From an uncultured Lachnospiraceae bacterium (GTDB taxonomy: Bacteria; Bacillota; Clostridia; Lachnospirales; Lachnospiraceae): a stretch of 64,000 nucleotides of DNA. The notes under the pieces were generated by a model, which was not told the origin of the DNA, did not search any database, and saw only the letters and a program-made list of their open reading frames with translations. A program made the position numbers and the translations under genes. Position 1 is the first letter of the stretch. The number at the start of each line of letters is the position of its first letter. Below, one piece after another: positions 52,901 through 61,751 of this stretch. The stretch is from NCBI GenBank assembly GCA_910586315.1, contig CAJUIP010000007.1:51168-115167 (forward strand). Reading direction: 5' to 3'.

Positions 52901-54268
52901 GTGGAAGGAAAAGGGGCTTATGAATCTCCGGTTTTTAAAGAGCAGAAAGCAAAGGAAGAGCTATCCGACATCTGTATGGAAATTTTACGGGATGCCAGAA
53001 ATGAATTATATCTTTCCATGCGCTTTCTGGATGTGGCCCTAAGCTCCTTATATTTTGTGCCGGATTTTGCGGTGTGTGGACTTGGAACCGATGGAAATGG
53101 CTTGTTTTTTCATCCATCCGGACTGGCCTCCATGTACCGGAAAAATCGTATTTGTGTGAATCGTGCATATCTTCATTCCGTGTTTCACTGCCTGTTCTGT
53201 CATATGTGGACCAGGAAGAAACGGACGGGAGAGTATTGGAATCTGGCCTGCGATATTGCGGTGGAGTCTATCATTGACGGCTTTCAGATTCCCTGTATCC
53301 GTATTCCTGTTTCTTTGGCGCGAAGGGAATTTTATGAACGGTTAAGAGCCCGTATCCGTGTTTTAAATGCTGAAAGTATTTATCATGCCCTTCAGGAAAT
53401 GAAGCTTTCGGAAGGAGAATATAGCCGTCTGACAGCGGAGTTTATTCGGGATGACCATTGCTTTTGGGAAACGGAGAAGAAGCCGCCGCGGCCCAGCCGG
53501 ACCAGGAATAAAAAAGAGGACTGGGACGATAAGCGGGAGAAAATGCAGCTGGAGATGGAAGCATTTTCCGAGGACCCATCGGATGGAGAAAAAGAACTGC
53601 AAAATCAGTTATCTATTGAAAACCGGGAACGGTATGATTACCGGAAGTTTCTGAGAAAGTTTTCTGTTTTGAAGGAAACCGTTCAGGTGGACCCGGATGC
53701 CTTTGACTACGTGTTTTATCACTATGGAATGGAGCTTTACGGAAATATGCCGTTGATTGAGCCGTTAGAAACAAAGGAAATCCGCCGGGTGGAGGATTTT
53801 GTGATTATAATTGACACATCCATGTCCTGCTCCGGGGAGCTGGTGAAAAGATTTCTGGAGGAGACTTACACGGTACTTACCCAGAGGGAGAGCTTTTTCA
53901 GAAAGGTGAATATCCACATCATCCAGTGCGACGATAAAGTACGCCAGGATGTGAAAATTGAAGAGGAAGACCAGCTTCGGGAATACATGGAGCATCTGAC
54001 TTTGTATGGAATGGGCGGCACGGATTTCCGCCCGGCTTTTCTCCATGTGGATCAGATGAGAAAAGAACAGAAGTTTTCAAATCTCAGAGGACTTCTTTAT
54101 TTTACGGACGGCCGCGGTATCTTTCCGGTGAAGATGCCGCCCTATGACACAGCCTTTGTATTCATGGAAGACAATTACACTGATGTGGATGTGCCGCCGT
54201 GGGCCATAAAGTTGATTTTGTCTCCGGAGAATTTGGAATCAGGAGCAGGAGAGGAAATAGAAGGATGA
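52901..54268 (+). CDS. DUF2201/VWA-like metallopeptidase-type protein
   Basis: Protein of 455 residues. The N-terminal part matches the DUF2201 putative metallopeptidase region (NRAYLHSVFHCLFCHMW, a HxxFH-type zinc-like helix, then ACDIAVESIIDGF). A VWA-like domain follows from about residue 290: VIIIDTSMSCSG supplies the MIDAS-type DxSxS, and GGTDFRPAF a further metal-site strand. The GTG start at 52901 has AAGGGAGG eight bases upstream and the -10 box at 52861 lies just ahead; a longer TTG frame begins before the promoter. The stop overlaps the AAA+ gene start (ATGA). Such pairs form MoxR/VWA chaperone-like modules. Confidence 0.85.
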   Translation: MEGKGAYESPVFKEQKAKEELSDICMEILRDARNELYLSMRFLDVALSSLYFVPDFAVCGLGTDGNGLFFHPSGLASMYRKNRICVNRAYLHSVFHCLFCHMWTRKKRTGEYWNLACDIAVESIIDGFQIPCIRIPVSLARREFYERLRARIRVLNAESIYHALQEMKLSEGEYSRLTAEFIRDDHCFWETEKKPPRPSRTRNKKEDWDDKREKMQLEMEAFSEDPSDGEKELQNQLSIENRERYDYRKFLRKFSVLKETVQVDPDAFDYVFYHYGMELYGNMPLIEPLETKEIRRVEDFVIIIDTSMSCSGELVKRFLEETYTVLTQRESFFRKVNIHIIQCDDKVRQDVKIEEEDQLREYMEHLTLYGMGGTDFRPAFLHVDQMRKEQKFSNLRGLLYFTDGRGIFPVKMPPYDTAFVFMEDNYTDVDVPPWAIKLILSPENLESGAGEEIEG

Positions 54269-55782
54269 ACATTAAGCGGGCAAAGGAAGAAATCAAAAAT
54301 ACCATCAAGGCTTATCTTCTAAAAAACAGCCATGGAGAGTATGAAATCCCTTCCATGAGACAGCGTCCCGTTCTTCTTATGGGACCGCCTGGAATTGGGA
54401 AGACACAGATCATGGAGCAGATAACCAGAGAATGTGGAATCGGCCTGGTTTCCTACACGATCACTCATCATACCAGGCAGAGCGCTATTGGTTTGCCGTA
54501 TATTGAGGAAAAAACGTATGGAGGCCGGAAAAAGCATGTGACAGAATACACCATGAGTGAGATTGTGGCAGCCATTTATGATAAAATAGAGGAAACCGGG
54601 TTAAAGGAAGGGATTTTATTTATTGATGAAATCAACTGCGTGTCAGAAACCCTGGCTCCGGCCATGCTTCAGTTTTTACAGTATAAGACTTTCGGCAACC
54701 ATAAAATTCCCGATGGATGGATCATTGCAGCCGCGGGGAATCCGCCGGAGTATAATAAATCCGTGAGGGATTTCGATATCGCCACTTTGGACCGTGTGAA
54801 AAAAATCAACGTTGAGGCGGATTTTGCCGTCTGGAAGGAATACGCGAAGCAGGCGGATGTTCACCCTGCGGTCCTTTCCTATTTAACAGCCAGGCCTCAG
54901 CACTTCTGTCAGGTGGAAACTACCGTGGACGGAAAGATTTTCGCAACACCGAGAGGATGGGAGGACTTATCCGGATTTTTGCAGGTATATGAGAAAATTG
55001 GTCTGGCCTGTGACCGGGATGTGGTGTCCCAGTATATCCAGCATCCCAAAATCTCCAGGGATTTTGCTAACTATCTGGAATTGTATCATAAATACCAGGA
55101 TCAGTACCAGATCGAAAACGTGCTGGCGGGGGAGCGGAATGAGAGGCTGATGGAGCAGGCGGCAAGGGCGCCTTTTGACGAGAAACTTTCCGTGGTAGGG
55201 CTCCTGCTTTCCGGGCTTTATGTGGAATTTAAGAAAGCTGGAAGAACAGAGGATTATTTGGAGCTGTTGTTTGAAAAATTAAAGGAATTCAAAGGATGCC
55301 TGAACGCAGGAGAGGAGGAGCCTCTGGGGAGTCTTTCAGGAATTTTGGAACGGTTCCAGGAAGAGTTTGACGGAAAAAAGCGGGCGGGCCTCCTCACCAG
55401 GGGAGAGCAGTACCGCTGTCAGGATGTTTCTGACACGCTGATGCGCTATTTTAATACTGTCAGAGGAGAAGCCCTGAGGGAGGGAGATGAAGTCTTTGAA
55501 CGGATTGCGGGAATGTTTGGAGAAGAAAGGAAGCAGTATGAAGCTCTGTGCGGAAGTGTCCTTTCCATGCTGGAACACGCCTTTGATTTTATGGAAGGCA
55601 CCTTTGGAAACGGACAGGAAATGGTTATTTTTATCACAGAGCTCAATACCAGCTATGATGCTGTGCGGTTTTTAAGTGAAAATCCCTGTGAACGGTATTA
55701 CCAGTATAATAAGGAACTGCTGTTCGAAGACAGAGAAGCTGATATTTTAAGAAGACTGGATCGTTTGGGCGAGTTTTCTTAA
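54265..55782 (+). CDS. MoxR-type AAA+ ATPase
   Basis: ATPase of 505 residues. Walker A is LLMGPPGIGKTQIM at about 37-50, Walker B LFIDEINCVSETLAP near 120, and the sensor region GWIIAAAGNPPEYN follows. The C-terminal 250 residues are helical and unassigned. It overlaps the VWA gene by four bases, the standard MoxR-VWA pairing in which the ATPase remodels or loads metal into a partner complex. ATG at 54265 has GAGAGGAAATAGAAGG upstream. The partner complex is not apparent nearby. Confidence 0.9.
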   Translation: MNIKRAKEEIKNTIKAYLLKNSHGEYEIPSMRQRPVLLMGPPGIGKTQIMEQITRECGIGLVSYTITHHTRQSAIGLPYIEEKTYGGRKKHVTEYTMSEIVAAIYDKIEETGLKEGILFIDEINCVSETLAPAMLQFLQYKTFGNHKIPDGWIIAAAGNPPEYNKSVRDFDIATLDRVKKINVEADFAVWKEYAKQADVHPAVLSYLTARPQHFCQVETTVDGKIFATPRGWEDLSGFLQVYEKIGLACDRDVVSQYIQHPKISRDFANYLELYHKYQDQYQIENVLAGERNERLMEQAARAPFDEKLSVVGLLLSGLYVEFKKAGRTEDYLELLFEKLKEFKGCLNAGEEEPLGSLSGILERFQEEFDGKKRAGLLTRGEQYRCQDVSDTLMRYFNTVRGEALREGDEVFERIAGMFGEERKQYEALCGSVLSMLEHAFDFMEGTFGNGQEMVIFITELNTSYDAVRFLSENPCERYYQYNKELLFEDREADILRRLDRLGEFS

Positions 55783-55814
55783 GCCGTAGAAAGCTGTAAA
55801 AAGAGGAGAAGAAT

Positions 55815-56687
55815 ATGCAATATGAAGGAACTCTATACCGTCCGCCCAGCGAGGCGTACAGCCTGATTATTCAGGTCACCATCGGATGTGCTCATAACAG
55901 GTGCACCTTCTGCAACATGTACCGGGAGAAAAAGTTCCGCGTGAGAACCAGAGAGGAGATCATGGGGGATTTGGACGAGTGCCGCGATTATTATGGGGAC
56001 CGGGTACGCCGGGTCTTCTTTGCAGACGGTGATGCGCTGGTAGTAAAGACGGAAATGCTCTTGGAGCTGCTTGCGTATGTTCACAAAAATTTCCCCCATG
56101 TGGAACGGATTTCTTCTTATGGAACAGCAAAGGATGTGCTGAAGAAATCAGAAGAGGATTTAAAAGCTCTGGCGGCAGCGGGGCTGGAGCTTATCTATAT
56201 TGGGGCGGAATCGGGAGATGACCGCGTTTTGGAGCACATCCAAAAGGATGTGATGGCTGCCGATATCATTGCCGCCGGACAGAAATTAAAGCGCTGCGGC
56301 TTAAAGACTTCCGTGACGTTAATTTCCGGTCTGGGCGGCAGAAAGGGAATCCGTGACCATGCCATCAAATCTGCTGAGCTGATCACCGGAATGAATCCGG
56401 AGTACGCTTCCTTTCTGACCCTGCGGCTCTATGAAGGGACACAGATGAATGAGGAGGTGAAGCGCGGGGAGATGGAGCTCATCACCCCGGACGAGATTGT
56501 GGAGGAGATGGAGCTGTTCTTAAGTCATGTGGATTCCCCTGGAACCGTTTTCAGAACCAATCACGCCTCCAATTATGTGGTACTTGCCGGAACCCTCAAC
56601 GAAGACATTCCGCAAATGTTAGCGGAGCTGGAGCTTGTGAAGAAAAAGCAGCGGTACAGGCTGGAGGAGTGGAGACGGCATATCTAG
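55815..56687 (+). CDS. Radical SAM protein (paralogue 2)
   Basis: Radical SAM enzyme of 290 residues, homologous to the gene at 42638. It shows CAHNRCTFC near residue 25, FFADGDALVV, LIYIGAESGDDRVLEHI and LISGLGGRKG. The two share length, the position of the Cys motif and the barrel motifs, so they are old duplicates. AAAGAGGAGAAGAAT precedes the ATG, 32 bp after the AAA+ gene, so it may be co-transcribed. Its stop codon forms the first base of a MITE-like repeat. Confidence 0.88.
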   Translation: MQYEGTLYRPPSEAYSLIIQVTIGCAHNRCTFCNMYREKKFRVRTREEIMGDLDECRDYYGDRVRRVFFADGDALVVKTEMLLELLAYVHKNFPHVERISSYGTAKDVLKKSEEDLKALAAAGLELIYIGAESGDDRVLEHIQKDVMAADIIAAGQKLKRCGLKTSVTLISGLGGRKGIRDHAIKSAELITGMNPEYASFLTLRLYEGTQMNEEVKRGEMELITPDEIVEEMELFLSHVDSPGTVFRTNHASNYVVLAGTLNEDIPQMLAELELVKKKQRYRLEEWRRHI

Positions 56688-56846
56688 TGTACTGTCTACA
56701 TTATATTCAGCCAAACCTCCTTGTCTACTCGCCCATCTGCTGCGTTGGATTTTCTAGCCGTAGCCACCGCTACGCCGTCAAAAATCCGCCTTGCAGATGA
56801 ACGACTATCCTGCGGAGTTTAGCCAGATATAATATAGCCAGCACAC
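56687..56846 (+). repeat. MITE-like repeat, copy 2
   Basis: A 160-bp element between the stop of the radical SAM gene and the 3' end of the MBL gene, with imperfect terminal inverted repeats (GTGTACTGTCTACATTATAT at the left; the complement of GTGTGCTGGCTATATTATAT at the right). It shares the ends and the TCGCCCATCTGCTGCGTTGG block, in opposite orientation, with 35654-35837. Confidence 0.75.
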
Positions 56847-57472
56847 TAGCAGGCCAGAGTCAGAACGGCCGTCTGGTTTTTTAAATGTTTGTCAAGGATG
56901 AGGGTGTTGGTGTTATAGGTTACTACATTGTTGCAGTGGCTGGTGTATTCCTCCAGGCGTCCGATTACCGGATAGCCGAAAGTATCCGAGCGGTAATGCA
57001 TGGGGATCACCACGCGTGGGGAAAGGGCCGTAACCAGCGCTTTTGCCTGAACGGCGTCAATAGTGTAGTAGCCGCCCACAGGAATGAGAATGGCATCCAG
57101 GTGTTTTAGCTGGTCCATTTGCTGGTTTGTAAGGGCACATCCAAGGTCTCCCATGTGGGCAACCCGGAAGTCTCCGGCCTCCAGAATATGGATCCGGTTC
57201 GTTCCCCGTAAAGCACCTTGGGCATCGTCATGCCAGGTGTCAATCTTCAGAATGTTAAAGGGGTTTGAGGCTTTAGACTCCTTGAGGGTGACTGCTTCGG
57301 TAAACCCATGATCGCTGTGTTCATGGCTGCAGAGAACGCGGTTGGCAGTTAAAGACAGCGGGTCCAGACCGGGAACAGAGCCCGGAGCATAAGGATCCAA
57401 AACAATGGAATAGTTATTATAAGAGACGGTAAAGCAGGAATGACCATGCCATGTAATCAATAAATTTCCCAT
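56846..57472 (-). CDS. MBL-fold metal-dependent hydrolase (UlaG-like)
   Basis: Protein of 208 residues of the metallo-beta-lactamase superfamily. Zinc ligands appear in ITWHGHSCF, LCSHEHSDHGF and HMGDLG, with VVIPMHYRSDTFGYP near the end, as in the UlaG/RNase Z-like UPF0173 group. Members hydrolyse small phosphoesters or lactones; the substrate is unknown. ATG at 57472 follows GGAGGG; the longer frame from 57493 would place that site inside the gene. Confidence 0.9.
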   Translation of the reverse strand: MGNLLITWHGHSCFTVSYNNYSIVLDPYAPGSVPGLDPLSLTANRVLCSHEHSDHGFTEAVTLKESKASNPFNILKIDTWHDDAQGALRGTNRIHILEAGDFRVAHMGDLGCALTNQQMDQLKHLDAILIPVGGYYTIDAVQAKALVTALSPRVVIPMHYRSDTFGYPVIGRLEEYTSHCNNVVTYNTNTLILDKHLKNQTAVLTLAC

Positions 57473-57559
57473 AAAATCCCTCCTGTAAAGCAAAATTTTT
57501 CTGATTCTATTTTATCACGGAAATGAAATTCGTACAAATAATTTTATGAGGAAAGGGAC

Positions 57560-57616
57560 ATATGCTTTGGCCTCATTACGATACTGGCTCCCGGTCAATA
57601 AACAGAGCGATTGACC
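57560..57616 (+). repeat. CATATGCTTTG repeat, copy A
   Basis: Shares its blocks with 43678-43734. Here it contains a 12-bp stem (CCCGGTCAAT with ATTGACCGGG). It lies between the divergent MBL gene and convergent ogg. A small frame across it is not believed to be a gene. Confidence 0.72.
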
Positions 57617-57652
57617 GGGGAGTGAATCGTAACTATTTGACGGTCAGGCGCA

Positions 57653-58540
57653 TCAGCGTCTCCTGTGCGTCTCTCTTTCATAATAAAAAATATACTGCTG
57701 CATTACTCCGGCGAATCCCTTATATCTGGAAAAATATCTTTGAATCAGCAGATCATACACCTTTGTTTCCGCGAGACCTTCGGGGAGACGGGTTTGTGGG
57801 GCATACTGGCTTAAAAGAATTTTCTTTATCCAGGTATCCACGGGAAAAGCGCCGATGTGATGCAGGCCGAACAGGCAGACACAATTTGCTACCTTTTCCC
57901 CAATTCCATAAAACTGTTTTAGGTATGTTAAGGCCGAGAGATAGTCCATACAAGTAAGCCGGGGGAGGTCTAACCGGCCTTCACAGGCATCTTCACAGAC
58001 CTGCTTAATATATTTGGCACGGTATCCTAATTTCAGCGCCAGAAGGTCCTTGAGGGCAGCCTGAGAAAGCTGTTGGGGAGAGGGAAACGTGTAATAGCAG
58101 GCCGGGCCGTTCGGGATGCGAAGATTCTCAGGAATCTCCAGCCGGGTGCCATAACGGACACTTAAAAGTTCCACTAAAGCGCGGATATTTGGAATAGTCT
58201 TTTGCTGGGAAATAATGAAGGTGAGAATCATTTCCCATAAATCCTGCCGCAGAATGCGTATTCCGCTTCCATATTTTGCGGCTTGTTTTAAGTATGTGTC
58301 CTCCGGGTTTGCGGAGTCAATGAACGCCTGATAGTCCGTTGCCAGATCAAAGTACTGCTCCCAGAAAGAAAACTCTTCCTCTGCACAGGAGAACGTTACG
58401 GTTTGTTCCTGCTGGGAAATAACAAGAAAATGGCTTCCGCTTATAACAGAATATCCGGCCCCATAGGGAACCATCCGGAAGCACTGTCCGGAATCAGCGA
58501 TCTGATCTATATGAAAGCATGACAAATTTTTTTGTATCAT
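57653..58540 (-). CDS. ogg: 8-Oxoguanine DNA glycosylase (OGG family, HhH-GPD)
   Basis: Base-excision repair enzyme of 295 residues removing 8-oxoguanine. The N-terminus has DSGQCFRM, the OGG-type beta domain start. The helix-hairpin-helix is YLKQFYGIGEKVANCVCLFG, in which Lys of GEKVA is the Schiff-base lysine, and the catalytic Asp follows in GAFPVDTWIKK. Length and order match bacterial OGG1-like enzymes. A single gene with a short leader. Confidence 0.92.
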   Translation of the reverse strand: MIQKNLSCFHIDQIADSGQCFRMVPYGAGYSVISGSHFLVISQQEQTVTFSCAEEEFSFWEQYFDLATDYQAFIDSANPEDTYLKQAAKYGSGIRILRQDLWEMILTFIISQQKTIPNIRALVELLSVRYGTRLEIPENLRIPNGPACYYTFPSPQQLSQAALKDLLALKLGYRAKYIKQVCEDACEGRLDLPRLTCMDYLSALTYLKQFYGIGEKVANCVCLFGLHHIGAFPVDTWIKKILLSQYAPQTRLPEGLAETKVYDLLIQRYFSRYKGFAGVMQQYIFYYERETHRRR

Positions 58541-58690
58541 AAATACCTCGCGTATGTATTTCTTTATAGATTTTCCCCATCGGGTGAACGCCCGATGCTT
58601 CTTGTCCGCGATACGCGGGCAAGAAGATGCCCCCGCCCCGTGAACTGAAACGATTTTCCAGACAAGAACTAATTTTTTGTGACGAGCATA

Positions 58691-58719
58691 TTGAAAAAGA
58701 TTTTTGCATATGCTATAAT
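58691..58719 (+). promoter_or_regulatory. Promoter of the candidate antitoxin RNA
   Basis: TTGAAA (58691-58696), a 17-bp spacer and TATAAT (58714-58719). No open frame follows; the transcript would begin near 58726 and end at the hairpin at 58768-58806. Confidence 0.72.
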
Positions 58720-58725
58720 GCCAAT

Positions 58726-58815
58726 AGGCAAAAAAGAGATAAAAAGTCCATGTGGGCGAAAGAAACGAATCCCCAGAGCGGTATGGCAGTACCGTCTGAG
58801 GATTCTTCTTTTCTT
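58726..58815 (+). ncRNA. Candidate type I antitoxin RNA (RNAII-like)
   Basis: Short transcript predicted between the promoter at 58691 and a hairpin (GAATCC-CAGA-CGGTA with its complement, then a T-rich tail). It contains AAAAAAGAGATAAAAAG and TCCATGTG (58731-58755), complementary at roughly 24 of 26 positions to the translation start region of the toxin gene on the other strand. This is the DR-pairing architecture of Enterococcus par (Fst). Confidence 0.6.
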
Positions 58816-58835
58816 TTATAGTGGCAAAGCCCCCA

Positions 58836-58934
58836 CTAGTTGTTGCTTTTGTTGTCGCCGTCTAACCATTTGATGATGTAGTGGCAGGCTACACCTCCCA
58901 AAACGGAGACTAAAAAAGAGATAAAAAATTCCAT
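58836..58934 (-). CDS. Small hydrophobic peptide, candidate Fst/Ldr-like type I toxin
   Basis: A 32-residue peptide, below the usual ORF cutoff: a hydrophobic helix (FFISFLVSVLGGVACHYII) followed by KWLDGD and an Asn/Ser/Lys tail. GGGAGGAGGTG lies six bases before the ATG. Single transmembrane helix plus charged tail is the shape of Fst/TxpA-type membrane toxins. Convergent to the predicted antitoxin RNA, with complementary start-region sequences and a shared hairpin. A TATAAT lies at 58980-58985 on the minus strand. Confidence 0.72.
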   Translation of the reverse strand: MEFFISFLVSVLGGVACHYIIKWLDGDNKSNN

Positions 58935-59079
58935 GTGAACACCTCCTCCCTGTTGCGGGTATCGGTGAGCAACGAAAGAATTATAACATAGTATTCAACA
59001 TTCTTCTACAATTAATTGTTAGAAAAGACGTAAAGATATAAAAGAGTTTCTGGTTGTCAGAATCTGATGTTCGTTACCT

Positions 59080-59493
59080 CTATGAACATCCAGAAAAATA
59101 CATGACAGCAGTCATGGTTTTCTGTTTCAGATCCGGCATGGTAGAGATAAATTGGCAGACTTCCTCTTGTGAAGGGACGTAGGGGAGATAGGTGTCGAAC
59201 CTGCGGATGGGGAGTTGTGTAGCATCCCAGGGTTTGTGCAGGACATAGAGCGTAAAAAAACGGAGCTGGGAGATGCAGGCATTCCTTGTCCTGTCAGACA
59301 GATTTTTTTCTTTTTGGAGCCAACGGATAAAATCGCGAAGCTCCTCCCAAGAAACATCCAAGGGCATCTTGTGGAGGATATTTTTAAGATAGTCCAGATA
59401 AGCACGGATATAGGTAGAATAAGATTTAATCGTATGGTCAGAAAGACCGCGCAGGGAAACCATTTCCCGGAAAGTATTAAAATAATCGTCCAT
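59080..59493 (-). pseudogene. Truncated tyrosine recombinase (N-terminal fragment)
   Basis: Only the N-terminal SAM-like core-binding domain and the start of the catalytic domain remain (137 residues), ending MYFSGCS and stop where an intact enzyme continues with the Arg-I motif (YFSGLR). AAGGAGG precedes the ATG, so the fragment may still be translated. The downstream sequence shows no catalytic HxxR or Tyr motif. It is unrelated in sequence to the recombinase at 18647. A relic of an integron- or IS-associated integrase. Confidence 0.8.
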
Positions 59494-59724
59494 AATGGGA
59501 CCTCCTTAGTAGTAAATGATGGAATAGCTGAGGGACATCATTGCTCAGGAGGCGGACGATAAATATTTTCAGATATGTAGTTGTTGAGAGTAAAAATCCA
59601 TGATAAAATAAGCATAGCAGTTTTTGGTATAGTTGATTGCTTGTGATAGGGGTATCTCAACAATACAATATATATTCAAAAACTGCTACTATTTTATGAA
59701 AAAGTGGTGGTTTCACCTACTTAG

Positions 59725-59965
59725 GGCTAGCCGCCGCGCTAGCGGCTTGGTACAATGTCGACAGACATTATACCTGTGCATCTGGTTTCTGCGTTTACCG
59801 CAGAAATCCAGGTACTGGAATCCGCAGGAGAATAGCATGTCGAAGACATGGTATAATATCGACAGATATTATACCCGCGCCGATTCGCGTCTGTCCAAAA
59901 GGACAGACAAATTCCTTAGCGAATCGTGTGCATCCCGCGGAGCATAGCATGTCGGAGACATGGTA
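59725..59965. repeat. Cluster of palindromic hairpins
   Basis: The 523-bp gap before the LUD gene contains successive hairpins: GGTACAATGTC/GACATTATACC (59749-59774), CTGGTTTCTGCG/CGCAGAAATCCAG (59782-59812), CATGTC/GACATG (59836-59850), GGTATAATATC/GATATTATACC (59850-59875), CGATTCGC/GCGAATCG enclosing GTCTGTCC/GGACAGAC (59881-59926), and CATGTC/GACATG again (59948-59962). Two share the loop GACA and two the loop GAA/GGA. No gene is seen. Confidence 0.75.
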
Positions 59966-60016
59966 TATATGGAAGAAAAATTACAGGAAAAATTAAAAAA
60001 GTAACGGAGGGTGAAG

Positions 60017-60646
60017 ATGAGAGCAGATATGAATCGTAAAATTGCGGCCCGGGTGACGGAGGAGCTAAAAAAGAGGAATATGGAGGGTTTTTACTACGAG
60101 ACTGCAGAGGAAGCAGTAAAAGCTGTTCTGGAAATGATGGAACCGGAGGCACTTGTAAGCTGGGGCGGCTCGGCAACGCTAAAGGAAACCGGGCTTTTGG
60201 AACGCTTAAAAGAAGCGGGGCACAATCTGCTGGAATATCCGGAAGAAGAAAAAAAGACCATTGGAAGTCCTGTATTTTCTCAGGTCGCCGGCTGTGACTA
60301 TTTTCTGATGGGGACCAATGCTATCACATTGAAGGGAGAGCTGGTAAATATTGACGGCGCCAGTAACCGACTGTCCTCTCTGCTTCATGGCCCCAAACAT
60401 GTGATTATTATAGCGGGAATGAATAAACTTGTGAAAACAGTGGAAGATGGAATCCACAGGATTCAGACCTCCGTGTGTCCGTATATTGCAGACCAGAGCA
60501 GCCGGAAAACGCCATGTGCAGTCACAGGAGTCTGCGTGGACTGTCAGTCCCCGGATTGTATGTGCTGTAATATTGTCATCACAAGGAGGTCCCGGTATAC
60601 CGGAAGAATCAAGGTGATTCTTGTGGGAGAGACGCTTGGAATCTGA
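60017..60646 (+). CDS. LUD-domain protein (LutC/DUF162 family)
   Basis: Protein of 209 residues of the lactate-utilisation LutC/YkgG family. Visible motifs are SWGGSATLKETGLLERLKE, DYFLMGTNAITLKGELVNIDG and a HVIIIAGMNKLV block. A C-terminal Cys cluster (CAVTGVCVDC, CMCC) recalls the ferredoxin-like tails of some members. LutB and LutA partners are missing. ATG at 60017 has GGAGG seven bases upstream; GTG at 60011 is the longer alternative. Role unknown; perhaps a redox helper. Confidence 0.85.
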   Translation: MRADMNRKIAARVTEELKKRNMEGFYYETAEEAVKAVLEMMEPEALVSWGGSATLKETGLLERLKEAGHNLLEYPEEEKKTIGSPVFSQVAGCDYFLMGTNAITLKGELVNIDGASNRLSSLLHGPKHVIIIAGMNKLVKTVEDGIHRIQTSVCPYIADQSSRKTPCAVTGVCVDCQSPDCMCCNIVITRRSRYTGRIKVILVGETLGI

Positions 60647-60747
60647 GAAGAAGCATAATCCGCATGCAGGACAGATACCGGAAGATTATGAGTCAGTGAT
60701 ACAAGACATGAGAGTCAAATTTTCGGACAGCCTAAGGGGGATTTTTT

Positions 60748-61645
60748 GTGGATAAAATAGCTGTTTTAATTCCATGCTATAATGAGGAAAAAACAATTGA
60801 AAAGGTAGTACGTGATTTTCAATATGCTTTACCAGAGGCAGTCATCTATGTATACGATAATAATTCTGAGGATAAAACTGCCGAGATTGCAGAAAGTGCA
60901 GGTGCGGTTGTCCGGCATGAGTATCGGCGCGGAAAAGGGAACGTAGTTAGAAGAATGTTTCGTGAAGTTGATGCAGAGTGCTACCTTATAGTAGATGTAG
61001 ATGATACTTACCCGCCGGGAGTAGCAAGGGAGATGGTGGAGGGAGTGTTTTCAAAAAAGGCAGATATGGTAGTTGGAGATCGTTTGTCGTCTGCCTACAT
61101 GGAACAAAACAAGCGACTATTTCATGGTATCGGAAATTTTGTGGTACGCAAAAGCATCAATACTTTATTTAAAAATGACATAAGAGATATTATGACAGGG
61201 TATCGGGCGTTTAGTTATGAGTTTGTAAAAACTTTTCCTGTTTTATCAAAAGGCTTCGAAATTGAGACAGAAATGAGTATTCATGCAGTAGATAAAAACA
61301 TGTGTATTGAAACTAAATACATATTCCGATGGGATTAAAGTAATGCGTACAATTATCGGCCTGTATCGGATGTATAAGCCTATGAAATTTTTTGGCGGAA
61401 TTGCATTGATATTGGCAGCGCTGGCGTTTATTTTTTTCATGCCTGTAATGGATACCTACATAAAGACAGGACTCGTGCCGAACTATCCTACATTAATTGT
61501 GTGTGGTTTTACTGTAATTGCTGCGATTCAATCCCTTTTTGCGGGCTTGATTCTGCAAACCTTTATACAGAAAAACAGGCAGGACTTTGAAATGGACTTA
61601 CAACAGGTTGCGATATTAAGAAATTTGAAAAACGACAAGGGCTGA
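60748..61645 (+). pseudogene. Family 2 glycosyltransferase, disrupted
   Basis: GT2 enzyme of the polyprenyl-phosphate-sugar synthase type with a C-terminal membrane anchor. The catalytic part reads through (IAVLIPCYNEEKTIEKVV, DVDDTYPPG, DIMTGYRAFSYEF) until IEMSIHAVDKNMCIETK-like sequence, then shifts frame near 61315 and stops at 61338. The second half, in another frame from 61312 on (KLNTYSDGIKVMRTIIGLYRM, then two hydrophobic helices to 61645), is the family's expected continuation, but the 15-20 residues that normally separate them are missing. An internal deletion with frameshift is likely. GTG start with AAGGGGG. Confidence 0.8.
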
Positions 61646-61751
61646 TAATGCAGATTGACATATTTGACGAACTTAGAGTATAATCATCGTTGGTAAAAAC
61701 AGAGGTGACTTATCAAAAGATAGTCTATGAGGTGGCAGAGGAGAGAATGAA

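Noticed and set aside
57562..57957. A 131-codon frame downstream of the MBL gene.
   Set aside because: Its start lies inside a dispersed repeat and its body is antisense to ogg.
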